Shown in pieces: positions 1 to 10,460 of a DNA stretch of 64,000 nucleotides. The position numbers and the translations under genes were made by a program. Positions within the stretch are counted from its first letter, which is position 1, and each line of letters begins with the position of its first letter. This DNA is from Labia minor (Eukaryota; Arthropoda; Insecta; Dermaptera; Spongiphoridae): assembly GCA_963082975.1 (NCBI GenBank), contig OY720344.1, positions 80,526,053 through 80,590,052 on the forward strand. The letters run 5' to 3'. The notes beneath the pieces were generated by a model. That model made no database searches. It was given only the letters and a program-made list of their open reading frames with translations, and had not been told where the DNA came from.

Positions 1-170
1 TTGATTATTTATTATTATTATTTATTATTATTGAGAACCCCAAGTTCCATTCATTTTAATCAGATTGATGAAATGATGTAACATTTAATAATTGAAATAA
101 ATAAATGAAGAATTGTATATCAATATTTTTTAAAGGGTCGAGCGACAGCTCGATGTTCCAGATACTAAAA
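1..170. repeat. Fragment of a repeat ending in a TCGAGC/GCTCGA hairpin
   Basis: The block with GTTCCATTCATTTTAATCAG and a terminal hairpin (GTCGAGCGACAGCTCGAT, about 137-154) recurs in reverse orientation at 19515-19705. There the hairpin reads ACCGAGCCTCGGCTCGGT. A third hairpin of the same type lies at 57530-57555. Class unknown; a non-autonomous element with a hairpin end is the simplest reading. Confidence 0.5.
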
Positions 171-250
171 TATAAATCTAATAAAATAACGATAATTAAT
201 CGTATACAATTTTTACAAAAGATATAAAACGAAGATGAAAATAGACTTAC

Positions 251-396
251 CAAGTGTTCGGAAAACAATTGGTCGGCTTTTATATTTGTTGCCGTTGCTG
301 ACCGCAGTTACGGTCACCTGATACTGGGTGTCTGCCAGGAGATTCTCAAGGGTGACTGCCTCAGAGTTGCCAGCGACAACCGCCACCACCCTGTAA
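251..396 (-). CDS. Exon 3 of FN3 gene: second half of a fibronectin type III domain
   Basis: Read on the minus strand, a CTCAG acceptor just above position 396 opens a 146-base exon that ends at a strong GTAAGT donor (bases 250-245). It enters with two carried bases (AG from exon 2, giving a Ser codon), has 48 further full codons and leaves in phase 1. The translation includes SYRVVAVVAGNSEAVTLENL and then TQYQVTVTAVSNG, the strand E/F core of an FN3 domain: the L..L..DTQY.V.V.A signature with the conserved Tyr. It joins exon 2 in frame to make one complete FN3 module bounded by phase-1 introns, the usual exon-shuffling arrangement. FN3 domains act in extracellular adhesion or receptor proteins. 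The gene continues beyond base 1. I do not recognise the specific orthologue. Confidence 0.88.
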
Positions 397-716
397 CTGA
401 GACAAGTATTCATGAAGAACTCACTAAAAACTTGGAATGGAATAACAAATGGTCACATAATAAATCAATTTATAAAGATCGTTTAATGATAAATAATATA
501 ACTCTAACGCCCTGCTAATATGGAACTTACGTGAAATATTGAATAATAAAATAATAATTATAATATAATAATAATAATAATAAATTTGATGATAATCTTT
601 AGATTCATTCCTAGGAATTTGATGTAAAAAGTTCAAATCATAGATATACATAATTATTTATTAACAGTACATATTTGAAATATAATTTCGTTTATAATAT
701 CATAATAATTATTTTT

Positions 717-1086
717 CACAAACGAACCTAGAGGAAATGGCGCCTATAGGAAACACTGATGTTGCGCCCCACTCGGGCAATAGGTATGTTTTTTTGGGAA
801 CAAGATATTTTGCATTTGTCCATTTCTTAACCACTGGTTCCGCATGGAACTTAAATTCACATTAATTTGAATTACCGCTCTCCGACTATGTTTATATATT
901 ATTTAAATTAAGTAATTATAAATGTTAGTGTTAAGTAATTATGGAATTTATATCAAGAATTTTAAGTTAATTTCGTTTATAATTTTAAATATTTATTTTT
1001 ATTGTAATAAATTAATAAGTTTGACCATCTCCCTCCCTTACCACCCCTAATGAGTGCCATTCCTGCCAAATCTTAATTACGCCACT
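717..1086. mobile_element. hAT-like non-autonomous element, degenerate
   Basis: The right end reads TTAATTACGCCACTG, the inverse of the CAGTGGCGTAA hAT-type terminus also seen at 13003-13300. The left end (CACAAACGAACCTAGAGG) looks like a decayed CAGTGGCGTACCTAG terminus. Both sides carry TTATTTTT (709-716 and 1087-1094) as an 8-bp target duplication. That duplication is low complexity, so the left boundary is only moderately sure. No coding potential is visible. Confidence 0.5.
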
Positions 1087-1599
1087 GTTATTTTTATAAT
1101 ATTTATTTTTTTATTTATTATTAAATGCTATTATGATATAAATTTTATATTTATTCTCAAATGTATTTAGCCACATTCGGCATTACATAATAATCAAAAA
1201 ATATAAAGCACACAAAATATATTCCTTTATGCTTAGAGCAGAGGTTCTTAAACTGTGGTCCGCGGACCCCTGGGGGTCCGCGAAGACTTTACTGGGGGTC
1301 CGCAAAGTCATCGTACAGGTGCATGAGAAAATGACGGAAATATGAAGGGATTAGATCAGAGGTTCTTAAACTGTGGTCCGCGAAGACTTTACTGGGGGTC
1401 CGCAAAGCCATCGTACAGGTGCACGAGAAAATGACGGAAATATGAAGGGATTAGATGGTTAACTTAAAATAGGAAGGGTTGGAGGAATGTGGTTGCTGCA
1501 ACCAAGAACTTTCGAATTTAGTAACGTCAGAATGATAGAAAAAGAAAAATGTAGAGTTTTAGTAATTATACAAATTTATTTATTTAGAATTCTTTAAAT

Positions 1600-2026
1600 C
1601 AGAGTTTCTTAAACTGTGGTTCGCGAAGCCATCGTACAGGTGCACGAGAAAATGATGATTCTCCGTTAAAACTTTATTTAATATAAAAGGAGCGATGGCA
1701 TGGCTTTGTGAGGAAACAGAGATCAAATACCCAAATTCAACGAAATGTGCAAGAAAACTATTGCTACCGTTTCCATCTTCATATTTAGCTGAATTTTCTT
1801 TCTTCAATATTATAATTTCTAATAAAATGTGTTCTACAATATGCAAAAAAATCGTTATTCACCAATCACTGTTAGAAATATTCAACATATATCCTTGTTC
1901 TTATGAGATCGTAAGCCAGAAATTAACTAATAAAATGATGTAAAGTACCTAAAGTTGGGATGGGGTCCGTCAAAAAAAATTTCTCCAAGTGGGGGTCCGC
2001 GGAGTACATAAGTTTAAGAACCTCTG
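1600..2026 (+). mobile_element. Internal hAT MITE copy 1 (427 bp)
   Basis: It runs from CAGAGTTTCTTAAACTGTGG to AAGTTTAAGAACCTCTG. It is closely similar throughout to the copy at 2361-2800, including the shared block GGAGCGATGGCATGGC. Flanks CTTTAAAT and CTTTAGAG match at 6 of 8 bases, a possible decayed target duplication. Confidence 0.7.
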
Positions 2027-2281
2027 CTTTAGAGTATGCCATTTTAAAACAAATGCCCACAGTGTGGAAAAAATTGGATAAAATATTTCTGATATTAAAG
2101 GTATTTCGAATTGACATTGATGAAGTTATTTTAATCAAAATCGTTATAATTTTTGAGAAAAAAAAAAATTATGATAAATGATGTAAAGTAGAACATCAGA
2201 TTTTGGTAAAAATAAAAGTATGAAACATTCAAAGCATTACTTAAAAAAATACTTTTATCTTTATATATTCATATATACAGT

Positions 2282-2345
2282 TGGAGAAATGTGGTTGTTG
2301 GGGCCAAGCACTTTCGAGTTCCGTAGAGCCACAAAGATAGATAGA
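2282..2345 (+). mobile_element. 3' terminal fragment of a LINE with GATA tail
   Basis: The sequence matches the last codons and tail of the LINE family seen at 24230-24310 and 41420-41500 (GGCCAAGCACTTTCGAGTTC, then GAGCCACAAAGATAGATAGA). It lies between the two internal hAT copies. A still smaller piece of the same end sits at 1479-1518. Confidence 0.65.
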
Positions 2346-2360
2346 TATATGCATATATAG

Positions 2361-2800
2361 CAGACGTTCTTAAACTGTGGTCCGCGGACCCCTGGGGGTC
2401 CGCAAAGCCATCGTACAGGTGCACGAGAAAATGATGAGTCAGTTAAAACTTTATTTAATATAAAAGGAGCGATGGCATGGCTTTGTGAGGAAACAGAGAT
2501 CAAATACCCAAATTCAACGAAATGTGCAAAACTATTCTTACCGTTTCCATCTTCATATTTAGCTGAATTTTCTTTCTTCAATATTATAATTTCTAATAAA
2601 ATGTGTTCTACAATATGCAAAAAAATCGTTATTCACCAATCACTGTTAGGAATATTCATCATATATCCTTGTTCTTATAAGATCGTAAGCCAGAAATTAA
2701 CTAATAAAATGACGTAAAGTACCTAAAGTTGGGATGGGGTCCGTCAAAAAAAATTTTTTCAAGTGGGGGTCCGCGGAGTACATAAGTTTAAGAACCTCTG
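2361..2800 (+). mobile_element. Internal hAT MITE copy 2 (440 bp)
   Basis: Same family and orientation as 1600-2026, with a fuller left terminus (CAGACGTTCTTAAACTG then GTCCGCGGACCCC). Its right end is the right end of the whole composite. Confidence 0.7.
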
Positions 2801-3869
2801 GCTTAGAGCATTTATAATATTTTTTATAAAAATATACAAGAAATTTGAACTAAAATTGACTTGTACAAAAATTTGTCGAGATCCTAGATATGAAAAAATA
2901 AATTATCTTATTATTACTAAAAATCAAGTTTCTAAAATTTAAAATTACAAACTGCTTGTGCAGTAAAAGTTATAAACAATAAAAACAAAACAGATTATGG
3001 AAAAAATAGATCTAAATTTAATGAACAGTAGGGAAAAAGTTTATCTAGTTGATTGTTTTTCTTAATCCTTAACTATCTTATGGGGTCTTCAGATTTGAAA
3101 AACATTTTTATTCAGTAGTTAGTATCCATAAGATTACATACTATGATTTGAATTAAAATGAATAATTCATTAATTAAAAATAGAGAGAAGATTACACAAT
3201 ATATGAAATTTTCTATATTTCTCTTTTTTAATTCATATCTGAAATACAAAAGATAGAGTTTATTTTTATATAGGTAATAATAATTAATTCAAATGATAAA
3301 ATTTGCAATTCAAAAAAGATCTATTATAGTACAAGATGCAATAATTATATCTAAAGGAAAAGGAAAAAAAAAATACTAAAATAGATCAACAACAAAAGAC
3401 AAGATAAGAAAAAGAAAATCTACCGAGATATTAGTATTTCACAATGTTACTAAAATTTATTTTGGTCAGTGAATTAAATGAACACAATTCTTTGAAATAT
3501 AAAAATAACATTACTACCTATGTGTAATCCTGATGACATATATATATAGAAATAAATTTTATTAGGTAGTTGTTACATTGTTATTTAATTTTCATAGTTT
3601 ATAATTAATTACTACTGATGTGATATAATATATGTATCGCTAAAGATATTTTTTTAACAAAAGTAAAATAAAATTCTATTAGTCATCAAGAGCATGTCTT
3701 CGTCGGAGTTACCAATTTATTTAATGCAAATAATACGTATATAATTGAAATGAAATTTTAATCAAAATACACAGGTTATTTTTGAAATAATAGAATCTTA
3801 ATAGTCTCGTTTGGACACGCTAAATAGGGTATTAATTGGTTAGATCTGAGCTCAAGTCAATTATTTCTT

Positions 3870-4440
3870 ATTTTCTATCTATCTGTGTGGCTCTACGGAA
3901 CTCGAAAGTTCTTGGCCGCAGCAACCACATTTCTTCAAGTGCTCTTATCCTAAGCTATAACCATTCAAATCCTACCCTCTCCCATATCTCTCACGTCCCT
4001 TCCTATATTGTCAACCCACCGCGTCTTTGGTCTTCCAAGCGGACCTTTCCCAATTGGTTTCCCCACCAATATATTTTTCGCCATTCTTTCCTCTCCCATT
4101 TTATCCACGTGCCCTGCCCATCTCAGCCGTTTCGATTTTATAACCCTAACTAAGTCTGGAGATGCATAGAGATCATGTAATTTCCCGTTTTGCAATCTCC
4201 GCCAATCCCCGGTGACCTCATCTTTCTCTGCAAAGAATCTTATTCTTAAATACTCAAAATCTACTCTCGTCTCCCAGGGTCATAGACCATGCCTCACACC
4301 CATATAACACAATAAGAAAAATAATTGTTTTATATAATTTAATTTTGATCCCGTTTGTTAATAATTTTTACGGGATAAGCCCCATTACTACATGATGACA
4401 GGTGTTACGCGATTGCTACCTAGAAATAAATACTTCTCAA
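3870..4440 (-). pseudogene. 5'-truncated LINE, C-terminal reverse-transcriptase region, broken
   Basis: Read from about 4310 down to 3870, the minus strand encodes the C-terminal region shared with other copies here. It includes GWAGH-type residues (RLRWAGHVDKMGEERMAKN), then a GRPKTRWVDN block, ending at the (CTAT)n / GATA tail near 3874-3883. Frame breaks are present near 4195-4250. The endonuclease and the RT catalytic core are missing, as expected from target-primed reverse transcription stopping early. The family resembles RTE/Jockey-like endonuclease-reverse transcriptases of insects; exact clade not determined. Confidence 0.8.
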
Positions 4441-5121
4441 ATATTATTATCCATCGTGAATACAGAACCTAAGTATTTTTTTATATTAAGTCTTTGTGTG
4501 TTAATAATCTTTCTCTCTGTTCATAAATATTTTGTATTATCACTATTAATTTCAAGCCCCACCTCTTTACTATTAAGATATTTTCATATTTGTTAGTTTT
4601 TCCTTAATTTAAAATAGGAATTTTAATAATAAAAAAATTGTGCCGGACAGCAGTTCCTTAAATACAAAATATTATATTTTCGATTTTTCTTTATAAAAAA
4701 TTAAAAATATCTATTTTAATAATATTTTGCAATCAAATTAAGAAATATACATTATGTTATACACAGACCATACTTTTCTGTCTTTCGGTCTATTAATGTA
4801 AACGTTTAAGGGCTGTATGTATTATGACTATTTTTCTAAATTTATGTTAATTGTTTATTTGGATTTGTTTCATATACTTTGTTGTTTATTTATTTTCAAT
4901 AATAATCTTAATCTTAAATATTCATGGTTCATAAGGAATAATTTTTTAGTCGCGGCTCCGTAAACCAGGTAGTGTATATATGTATATATAAAAACAAGAA
5001 GACAAGTTTTTGGAAATAAGAAAAATAAAAAAAAAAGAAATAAAAGATAAAACAAACAAAGGACTGAAAAAAGAGAGTAAGTAATGTTATATTATAGATT
5101 TTGTTTGGCCGGTGTGTTTAC

Positions 5122-5257
5122 CTTGCATCCGTAGGTTTGTAGGTGACGTCATATTTATCTACGTTTTCAGTGGCCATTTGCCACGAAACCCGAACCGAAG
5201 TAGGATTCAGGAACATAATGGAGATATTACTGGGGGCATCAGCACCAGGCATAGAAC
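5122..5257 (-). CDS. Exon 2 of FN3 gene: first half of a fibronectin type III domain
   Basis: On the minus strand a pyrimidine-rich tract ending TTAATAG (AG at 5259-5258) precedes a 136-base exon that stops at GTAAAC (5121-5116). With the single G carried from exon 1 it reads Gly, then 44 codons including PSNISIMFLNPTSVRVSWQM and DKYDVTYKPTDA, then two bases. This is the classic FN3 A-C strand pattern: a P.N..V run, the conserved Trp of VSW, and Y.V.Y. Exon 3 completes the domain. The agreement of carried phase with both neighbours is strong evidence that these are real coding exons, because the GC-richer, stop-free stretch is unlike the surrounding DNA. Function beyond an extracellular FN3 module is not inferable. 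Confidence 0.9.
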
Positions 5258-5859
5258 CTATTAAGCAAAAAAGAAAAAAACAATCATTGATTAAAATTAC
5301 ATAAAAACGACAAATTCAATTAAATAAATCCTTAGTAAACGCTTAGAACACAAAAAATTGAATAAACTCATTTCTAAATTGCAAATTCTTTTATTTATTA
5401 TATTTGAATAGAAATCCTTGTTATAGTAAATAAAATTATATATTTAAAATAAATTTATTTTATAAATTAATGTATAAGTAAATATTGAAGAATCATATAT
5501 TGATTTCAAATATTTGTATGATTTTATATATACCTTAAGTTTATTGGAGACAAATTTAACTATAGTCCATTATATCAATTTATTTATTATAAATAAATAC
5601 CTACAAGTTTGTTTAAGTATATGATGAAATATGGTATCATTATATAAACTAATGTAATATTAATAAAAAACATTATTTCTTTTCAAATATTAGTCAGAAG
5701 GGACTTTAATTCAAATCTCGGAAGGCATTAAAGGCGATGAGACACAATTAAGTACTGATGATCATCTTAAAAATGATTAATTCAATGAAAACCCTTAATG
5801 ACTGGGAAATATAAAAGATATCCGCATTAATAAAAGTTAAGAGATTATTATTATTATAG

Positions 5860-6440
5860 ATAAAAGTGGAAATTAATAATGCTAAGACAAAGTATTTAGT
5901 AACAGAGAGGAATAGTATTAACACACAAAATCTTAATATACATGGTATAGAATTTGAAAATGTAGAAAAATTTAAATACTTAGGTTCTGTGATAACGAAA
6001 GATAATAATATTCGAGATAAGTTTATAGCGAGGTTACAATCAGGAAACGCCTGTTATTATGCAATAAAGGGGCTTATCGCGTCAAAATGATTATCAAAGG
6101 GGATAAAAATAAAAATATATAAAACAATTATTTTACCGGTTAATATTTATTTATTAATTTGTTTGTTTGATTTTATATTACTCTTTTCATGTTTGAGGCT
6201 AAATATATATATATATATATTTATATATACTATATATTTTATTTATATTTCATTGTTCTCGAGACGCCCGCTTGGAAGACCAAGGACGCGGTGGGTGGAT
6301 AATGTAGGAAGGAGCGTGAGAGAAATGGGAGAGGATAGGGATTGGAGGGTTGTGGCTCAGAATAGGGACACTTGAAGAAGTGTGGTTGCTGCGGCCAAGA
6401 ACTTTCGAGTTCCGTAGAGCCACAGAGATAGATAGATAAA
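5860..6440 (+). pseudogene. LINE fragment interrupted by a 123-bp foreign block
   Basis: Bases 5866-6090 encode a post-RT region (INNAKTKYLVTERN, then FENVEKFKYLGSVITKDNN) typical of the RTE/Jockey-like frame just after the YADD motif. The frame then stops, a 123-bp block (6140-6262) intervenes, and 6263-6430 resumes with the family C-terminus (PLGRPRTRWVDNVGRSVREM) and a GATA tail. The middle of the frame is missing. The C-terminal part is almost identical to 24131-24306, including the same premature TGA after RDT. Confidence 0.8.
6140..6262. repeat. 123-bp block identical to 24535-24657
   Basis: It runs from TTAATATTTATTTATTAATT to CATTGTTCTCGA and includes an AT microsatellite of equal length in both copies. 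Reading base by base I find no difference from 24535-24657. Here it precedes the LINE end; at 24 kb it follows the LINE end. Confidence 0.85.
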
Positions 6441-7589
6441 ATAATATTATAATTAAATATTCAAATTTTAAATTATTATAATTGAACTCATATTTCTGAA
6501 TTTGCACGTTGATTTTAAAATTTTCTATTTTATTTGCATATAATTGATTACATGTCTAATTTCATGTCTAATTCTAATTTTTAAATTTACATATATAGTT
6601 TAATATTATTTTTTATTAATTTGCATCAAAAATGAGAATTTATTAAACATAATAAATAAAAAAAGAAATAGTTTAATAAATTATAATAGAATATAATGAT
6701 TTAAATTTAAAAAAAAATTTAAATAATTTTAAAAAGACAAAAATTTAAAACAACTCCTTTATATCATTTGTCTTAAAAAATCATATTTTAATTAAATCAT
6801 TTTTGTATTTAAAATATAGTAGTAATTAATAATTGAGTAATTAAACTAAAAACAATAACAAAGATAATATAATTTAGTCATTTTAATTGACGTTTTAAAA
6901 ATATTTTTGTCTTCATAAAACACTAAAAAAGAATAATTTCTGTTTTAGTCATAAATAAAATTAATACCCTTTACTTTTAAATAGAGAAAAGAAATATTCA
7001 AATAAAATAAGAATACATAAATAATAATTTTAGATAAATATGTGATCTAAATATTTTATTTTAATAATCTATAAATAATTGAATTGATAATTAAATATTA
7101 GAATTTAAAATAAAAATTTAAATATTATAATCAATCTTTAGACTTTTCAAGGGTTTAGTAGTTAGCACGACACTCTACCACACTGAAGTTCGGACCAAGG
7201 GAAATTCAATAATTAATAATTTCTCTTTAAAGTTCTACGTGATCCTCAGGGTCTATCCGCAAATAATAATAATAATCATTCTTTGCGTGGAAATTGTTAG
7301 ATTTATAAATTTTATATTCATTGTTTTGGCAATGAATTAACTTCTTCGCTAAGCCACGAGACGGTCTGAATGAGCAAAACAGAGCTTTATATAAATTTTT
7401 AATAATTAATTTCTGTGGTTTTTGAATAGATATTGATATAATATATTGAAGTGAAATTTTAGTGATGGCGATTCTCGAGAATTTTATTTCTAGAAAATTT
7501 CCTATGAAATAAAATAAAATTAGGATATTCTCTGGAATTGGTCATATTAATATGAAACCAAAATATAAATCCAAATTCCAACGAAGCCC

Positions 7590-8120
7590 TATTAAGTCAG
7601 GTCAAATATCAAATCCTCCCCCACTCGGAGCCGAATTAGAACACCCAATTGGTTGTCCGCAAGGAGAAGTGAAGAAGGAGGGGAAAAGCTAGCCTGAAGC
7701 GAGTGTTTGCGGAGCAGTCGAGAGACAGTCCAAAAAGAGAGTCCAAAAAGAGGAGTCGTGGAGTGGCAATCGTCCCGTCCGGATGGACTGGATGAGAGCA
7801 GTCGGGCAGTAGCTAGGGTCCCGACCGGAAGAACTTGTTTGGAGGAAAAAGGGACCACGATTCACCAGTCCACTGATAATCGCTTATATAAGGACTGGCT
7901 ACAAGATTAACAGTTTTCTACATCCTCGCTTATATGAGCTCTGGCTACATCGTTAACAAGAAATATTGTTTGCAAGAATCCATGTTCGAGTTGCGAGGTC
8001 TTCTTGGATTTATCTAACCTCCTCAATATCTCAAGAACTTCAGCCTGAAGCTGGATTCCCTCTTCCAAGAGTGCTACCATTACACCCTTATTGCGACCAA
8101 TACACCTAAATTTCATCCAT
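7590..8120. other. GC-richer island with TATATAAG motif, LTR- or promoter-like, unassigned
   Basis: About 7610-7870 is conspicuously GC-richer than its surroundings. It leads into CGCTTATATAAGGACTGGCT at 7880-7900, and a related motif (CGCTTATATGAGCTCTGGCT) follows at about 7928. Such a layout fits an old LTR U3/TATA/R region or a promoter. I could not find convincing TG...CA ends with matching target duplications. ORFs on both strands (7592-7858 minus, 7707-7910 plus) overlap each other and match nothing I recognise. Confidence 0.3.
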
Positions 8121-8239
8121 CAAACCCTTTTTTTTATATATCTATACAACACACTTAAAATATAAATAAAATGTTCAAAATTTTGATTTTATAAAAATTT
8201 TCTTATTTACTATTTTACCTTACTGCCCCAAAATATCAC

Positions 8240-8410
8240 TTCAATATTGAGATATTTAGGATATTGTGATGTAATTTCATAGTAATAGGTTCAGCCAAAT
8301 TTTAGTCACATTTTTCCGGACATACATACCTATATACACACCACAGACATACACACAGACTGACAGATATGAACAATTCCAAAGTCACTTTGGATTATAG
8401 TGGTCATGTA
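8240..8410 (-). mobile_element. Helitron 5'-region fragment
   Basis: The minus strand matches the 5' subterminal region of the Helitron at 42112-42691 and the fragment at 14309-14560: a CCAAAGTGACTTTGGAATTG-like block, then a CTGTCTGT..CCGG block, then GGCTGAACC..TT...ATGAAATTACAT. No terminal TC or hairpin remains. Confidence 0.55.
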
Positions 8411-8417
8411 TCGTGAA

Positions 8418-9415
8418 GGGGTCATTCCACGTCAATTCAACCAGAAAATAGTCATTTTTTCACCCAAAATCTCAGATTTTTATGAAAATTGGTAAATATG
8501 TTCTATTTATAAACATGAAAAACACCACCAAATTTTAATTTTTTATCTCACATAGTTTTTGAGTAATGGCAGTTTAAAGATTGGCGTTTTTAAATTTCCG
8601 AGCCTCGTATAAGGCCAGATAAAACGTGTAGTGGTGTAGAAAATAATTTCTCATTCACTTATTTAACCTCCTATCTTGTTGAAATTTTTAAGGCATGTTC
8701 TTATAACTATGAAGAATTGTAAAAAAAATGTAACGGACCCCAAAATATTTTTAAAAAAAATATATGTTGGATATTATAAAATTTTAAAATTACAAACAAA
8801 GTTTAGCGTAAAATGAAATATCACGACAAGGGAATGAGATAATCAAGAACTTTTTTTTTCCTAAATTATCTACATGAAATGGGCTTTAATTTAATAAAAT
8901 AAAAGTTTTGAGTATTTGCCTCCTTCTATTTACTAAGACCACTGCAAGTTACAACACATTAATTATGAGCAATATGAGAGTCTCAATGGCTGAATATTGT
9001 TAATAATTAGACATTTTAATATTAAATAAAATATTTTTACCTAAAAATGTCCATCGAAGGAAAGTTTAACAGCATTCTTACAACCAAAGTTTGAAAACTA
9101 TGAGGAAGAAGATAGGATCGAATTCAAACAGTGGGTAGCTACAGACAGGACACAGATGATAACTCAAACTTCAACCACACACACATTGATGAATTTATTG
9201 ATGAACTAACAACAAAAATAGGAAAATTGATCCCAAATTCTTATATTGCAAAAAGTCAGTCGAGCTATTTTAAAAGTCTAAAGGATAACTGCGCGCCAAA
9301 TCAAGCCATTATATCAATCAATTGACTTCAGCGAGAATTTCTCTTTTGTGATTCAAGATGAGGTACAGGGTTATCATTCTCGCTGAAGTCAATTGATTGA
9401 TATAATGGCTATAAA
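8418..9415 (+). mobile_element. Repeat copy 1 with broken transposon-protein fragment and hairpin end
   Basis: This roughly 1-kb unit begins GGTCATTCCACGTCAATTCA and is nearly identical to 27115-28185. The part from about 9048 reads, across small frame changes, as protein (FENYEEEDRIEFKQWVATD, then IDEFIDELTTKI and SYFKSLKDNCAPNQAI). In a second frame it continues DFSENFSFVIQDEVQGYH. I recognise that last motif from repeat-encoded proteins of many invertebrates whose enzymatic role I cannot state. The unit ends in a perfect foldback at 9312-9412. Interpretation: a decayed, non-autonomous DNA-transposon relic. Confidence 0.6.
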
Positions 9416-10151
9416 GGTTTCCGGATTTGCACCAAAAGTTGAACAATTCATCCTACTGATGTATTAAGTAAATATACCAAATTTCATCAAAATCCGTTGA
9501 GCCGTTCAGGCTGTACACATCTATACGGACGGACGGACATGCGGACGGACGGACGGACAGACATCATGCTAAAAATACTTTTTTCTGTTAAGAAAATGCA
9601 TGATTCGTGGAGATATGTACCTAAAAATATCCATAGGTGAAATTTGGTGTGAAAACAATACCTCCCTTACTATCGTCGGTCGGTAAAAAAGAAACGCTAC
9701 TTGTATAGGTAAAATGTCACTTCCGGTAGTCAGATCATGATGAAATTTGGTATCTCAATTTTTTTCATATTTTTAAATCTATATACAAAATATGAAGCAA
9801 ATATCTCGAAGCAAACTGGTACTTTACTTGAAAGGTAAACGCAACCAGTGTAGGTAAAGTACCACTTCCGGTTAACCGATTTTGACGAAATTTTGATAGA
9901 AATCTACAAACTGTGAATAATATCGGTGTACCAAATTTCGAAGTCCTAGCTTGATTAGTTTTTGAGTAAATTTGCTTACAGACATTACATACATACATAC
10001 ATACATACATACACACACACAGACATAATTCGAAAAATGATATTTTCCGACTCAGGGAGGTCTAAAACGTCAAGATCTATCGAAATCTCGAAGTCGAAAT
10101 TTTTGACGATTCCAATACTTCCCTTATACGAAGTATGCGGGAAAGTAAAAA
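9416..10151 (+). repeat. 0.7-kb interspersed repeat, copy A
   Basis: It runs from GGTTTCCGGATTTGCACC to TATGCGGGAAAGTAAA and is nearly identical to 33207-33897. The main differences are length changes in the GGAC and CATA microsatellites. It contains the MITE terminus CGTCGGTCGGTAAAA (near 9673-9690) and several CACTTCCGGT blocks, so it may itself be a fusion of two related element families. Confidence 0.75.
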
Positions 10152-10275
10152 AAGGTAAACCGTTTTTGGGACCTTTTTCAATATGGAAAACTTTTACACT
10201 TATATCTTTTTCTTTGTGTGTCGCCAAATTTTTAAACCGTTAAAAGTGTGTAAAAAAAAAGGTTGAGAATCACTG

Positions 10276-10460
10276 CTTTAGGGTATCCCTTGACCTATGT
10301 TCACATATTCTCTTAAAGTAGACATCAAATAAATCTCGTCGGGAGGTATTTACCTAATATACCGCCTACTTTATCTATAGTTATATTAATATTGATAAAA
10401 TGTTACTTCATGGCATCAATTTGTAATATTCTTCTGCATAATACGTCATCCAAAACCACA
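10276..10460. repeat. Left arm of a 3.7-kb-spaced inverted repeat
   Basis: It starts CTTTAGGGTATCCCTTGACC and matches the reverse complement of 13843-14024 over about 180 bp with a few substitutions. The two arms face each other as terminal inverted repeats of a large element would. Confidence 0.7.

Larger units (their letters stand above)
1239..2800 (+). mobile_element. Composite hAT element with exact 8-bp TSD
   Basis: The left end starts CAGAGGTTCTTAAACTGTGG followed by GTCCGCGGACCCC, and the right end closes with the inverse, AAGTTTAAGAACCTCTG. GCTTAGAG stands immediately outside on both sides (1231-1238 and 2801-2808), a perfect 8-bp target duplication as hAT transposases make. Inside are further copies of the same 5' terminus at 1357, 1600 and 2361, and a second 3' terminus at 2026. 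The unit is therefore a nested or tandemly duplicated array, not a single element. No transposase frame is visible; the short ORFs are fortuitous. Confidence 0.85.
397..5121 (-). other. Intron 2 of the FN3 gene (4.7 kb), filled with repeats
   Basis: This is the interval between the donor at 5121-5120 and the acceptor at 398-397, interrupting the FN3 domain in phase 2. It contains hAT elements (717-1086, 1239-2800) and LINE 3' ends (2282-2345, 3870-4440). The rest (for example 2810-3870 and 4440-5100) is AT-rich DNA in which I see no coding or RNA gene. Confidence 0.75.

Noticed and set aside
213-413. A 66-residue minus-strand ORF with a hydrophobic C-terminus after the FN3 motif
   Set aside because: The residues after position 251 are intron read-through past a GTAAGT donor; the true exon is 251-396.
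1695-1943. 82-residue ORF and its near-copy at 2472-2717
   Set aside because: Both lie inside the hAT MITE repeats and have no transposase motif; they are open only because the repeat is duplicated.
7592-7910. Opposed ORFs of 88 and 67 residues in the GC-rich island
   Set aside because: They overlap on opposite strands, have no family motif, and GC-rich DNA is naturally poor in stop codons.
9520-9570. GGAC tandem run as a CRISPR-like array
   Set aside because: Four-base units without spacers; a microsatellite within an interspersed repeat.
9765-10227. Overlapping ORFs on both strands, repeated at 33520-33923
   Set aside because: They fall in a non-coding interspersed repeat, and the Met-Cys-Val-Tyr runs come from a CATA microsatellite.
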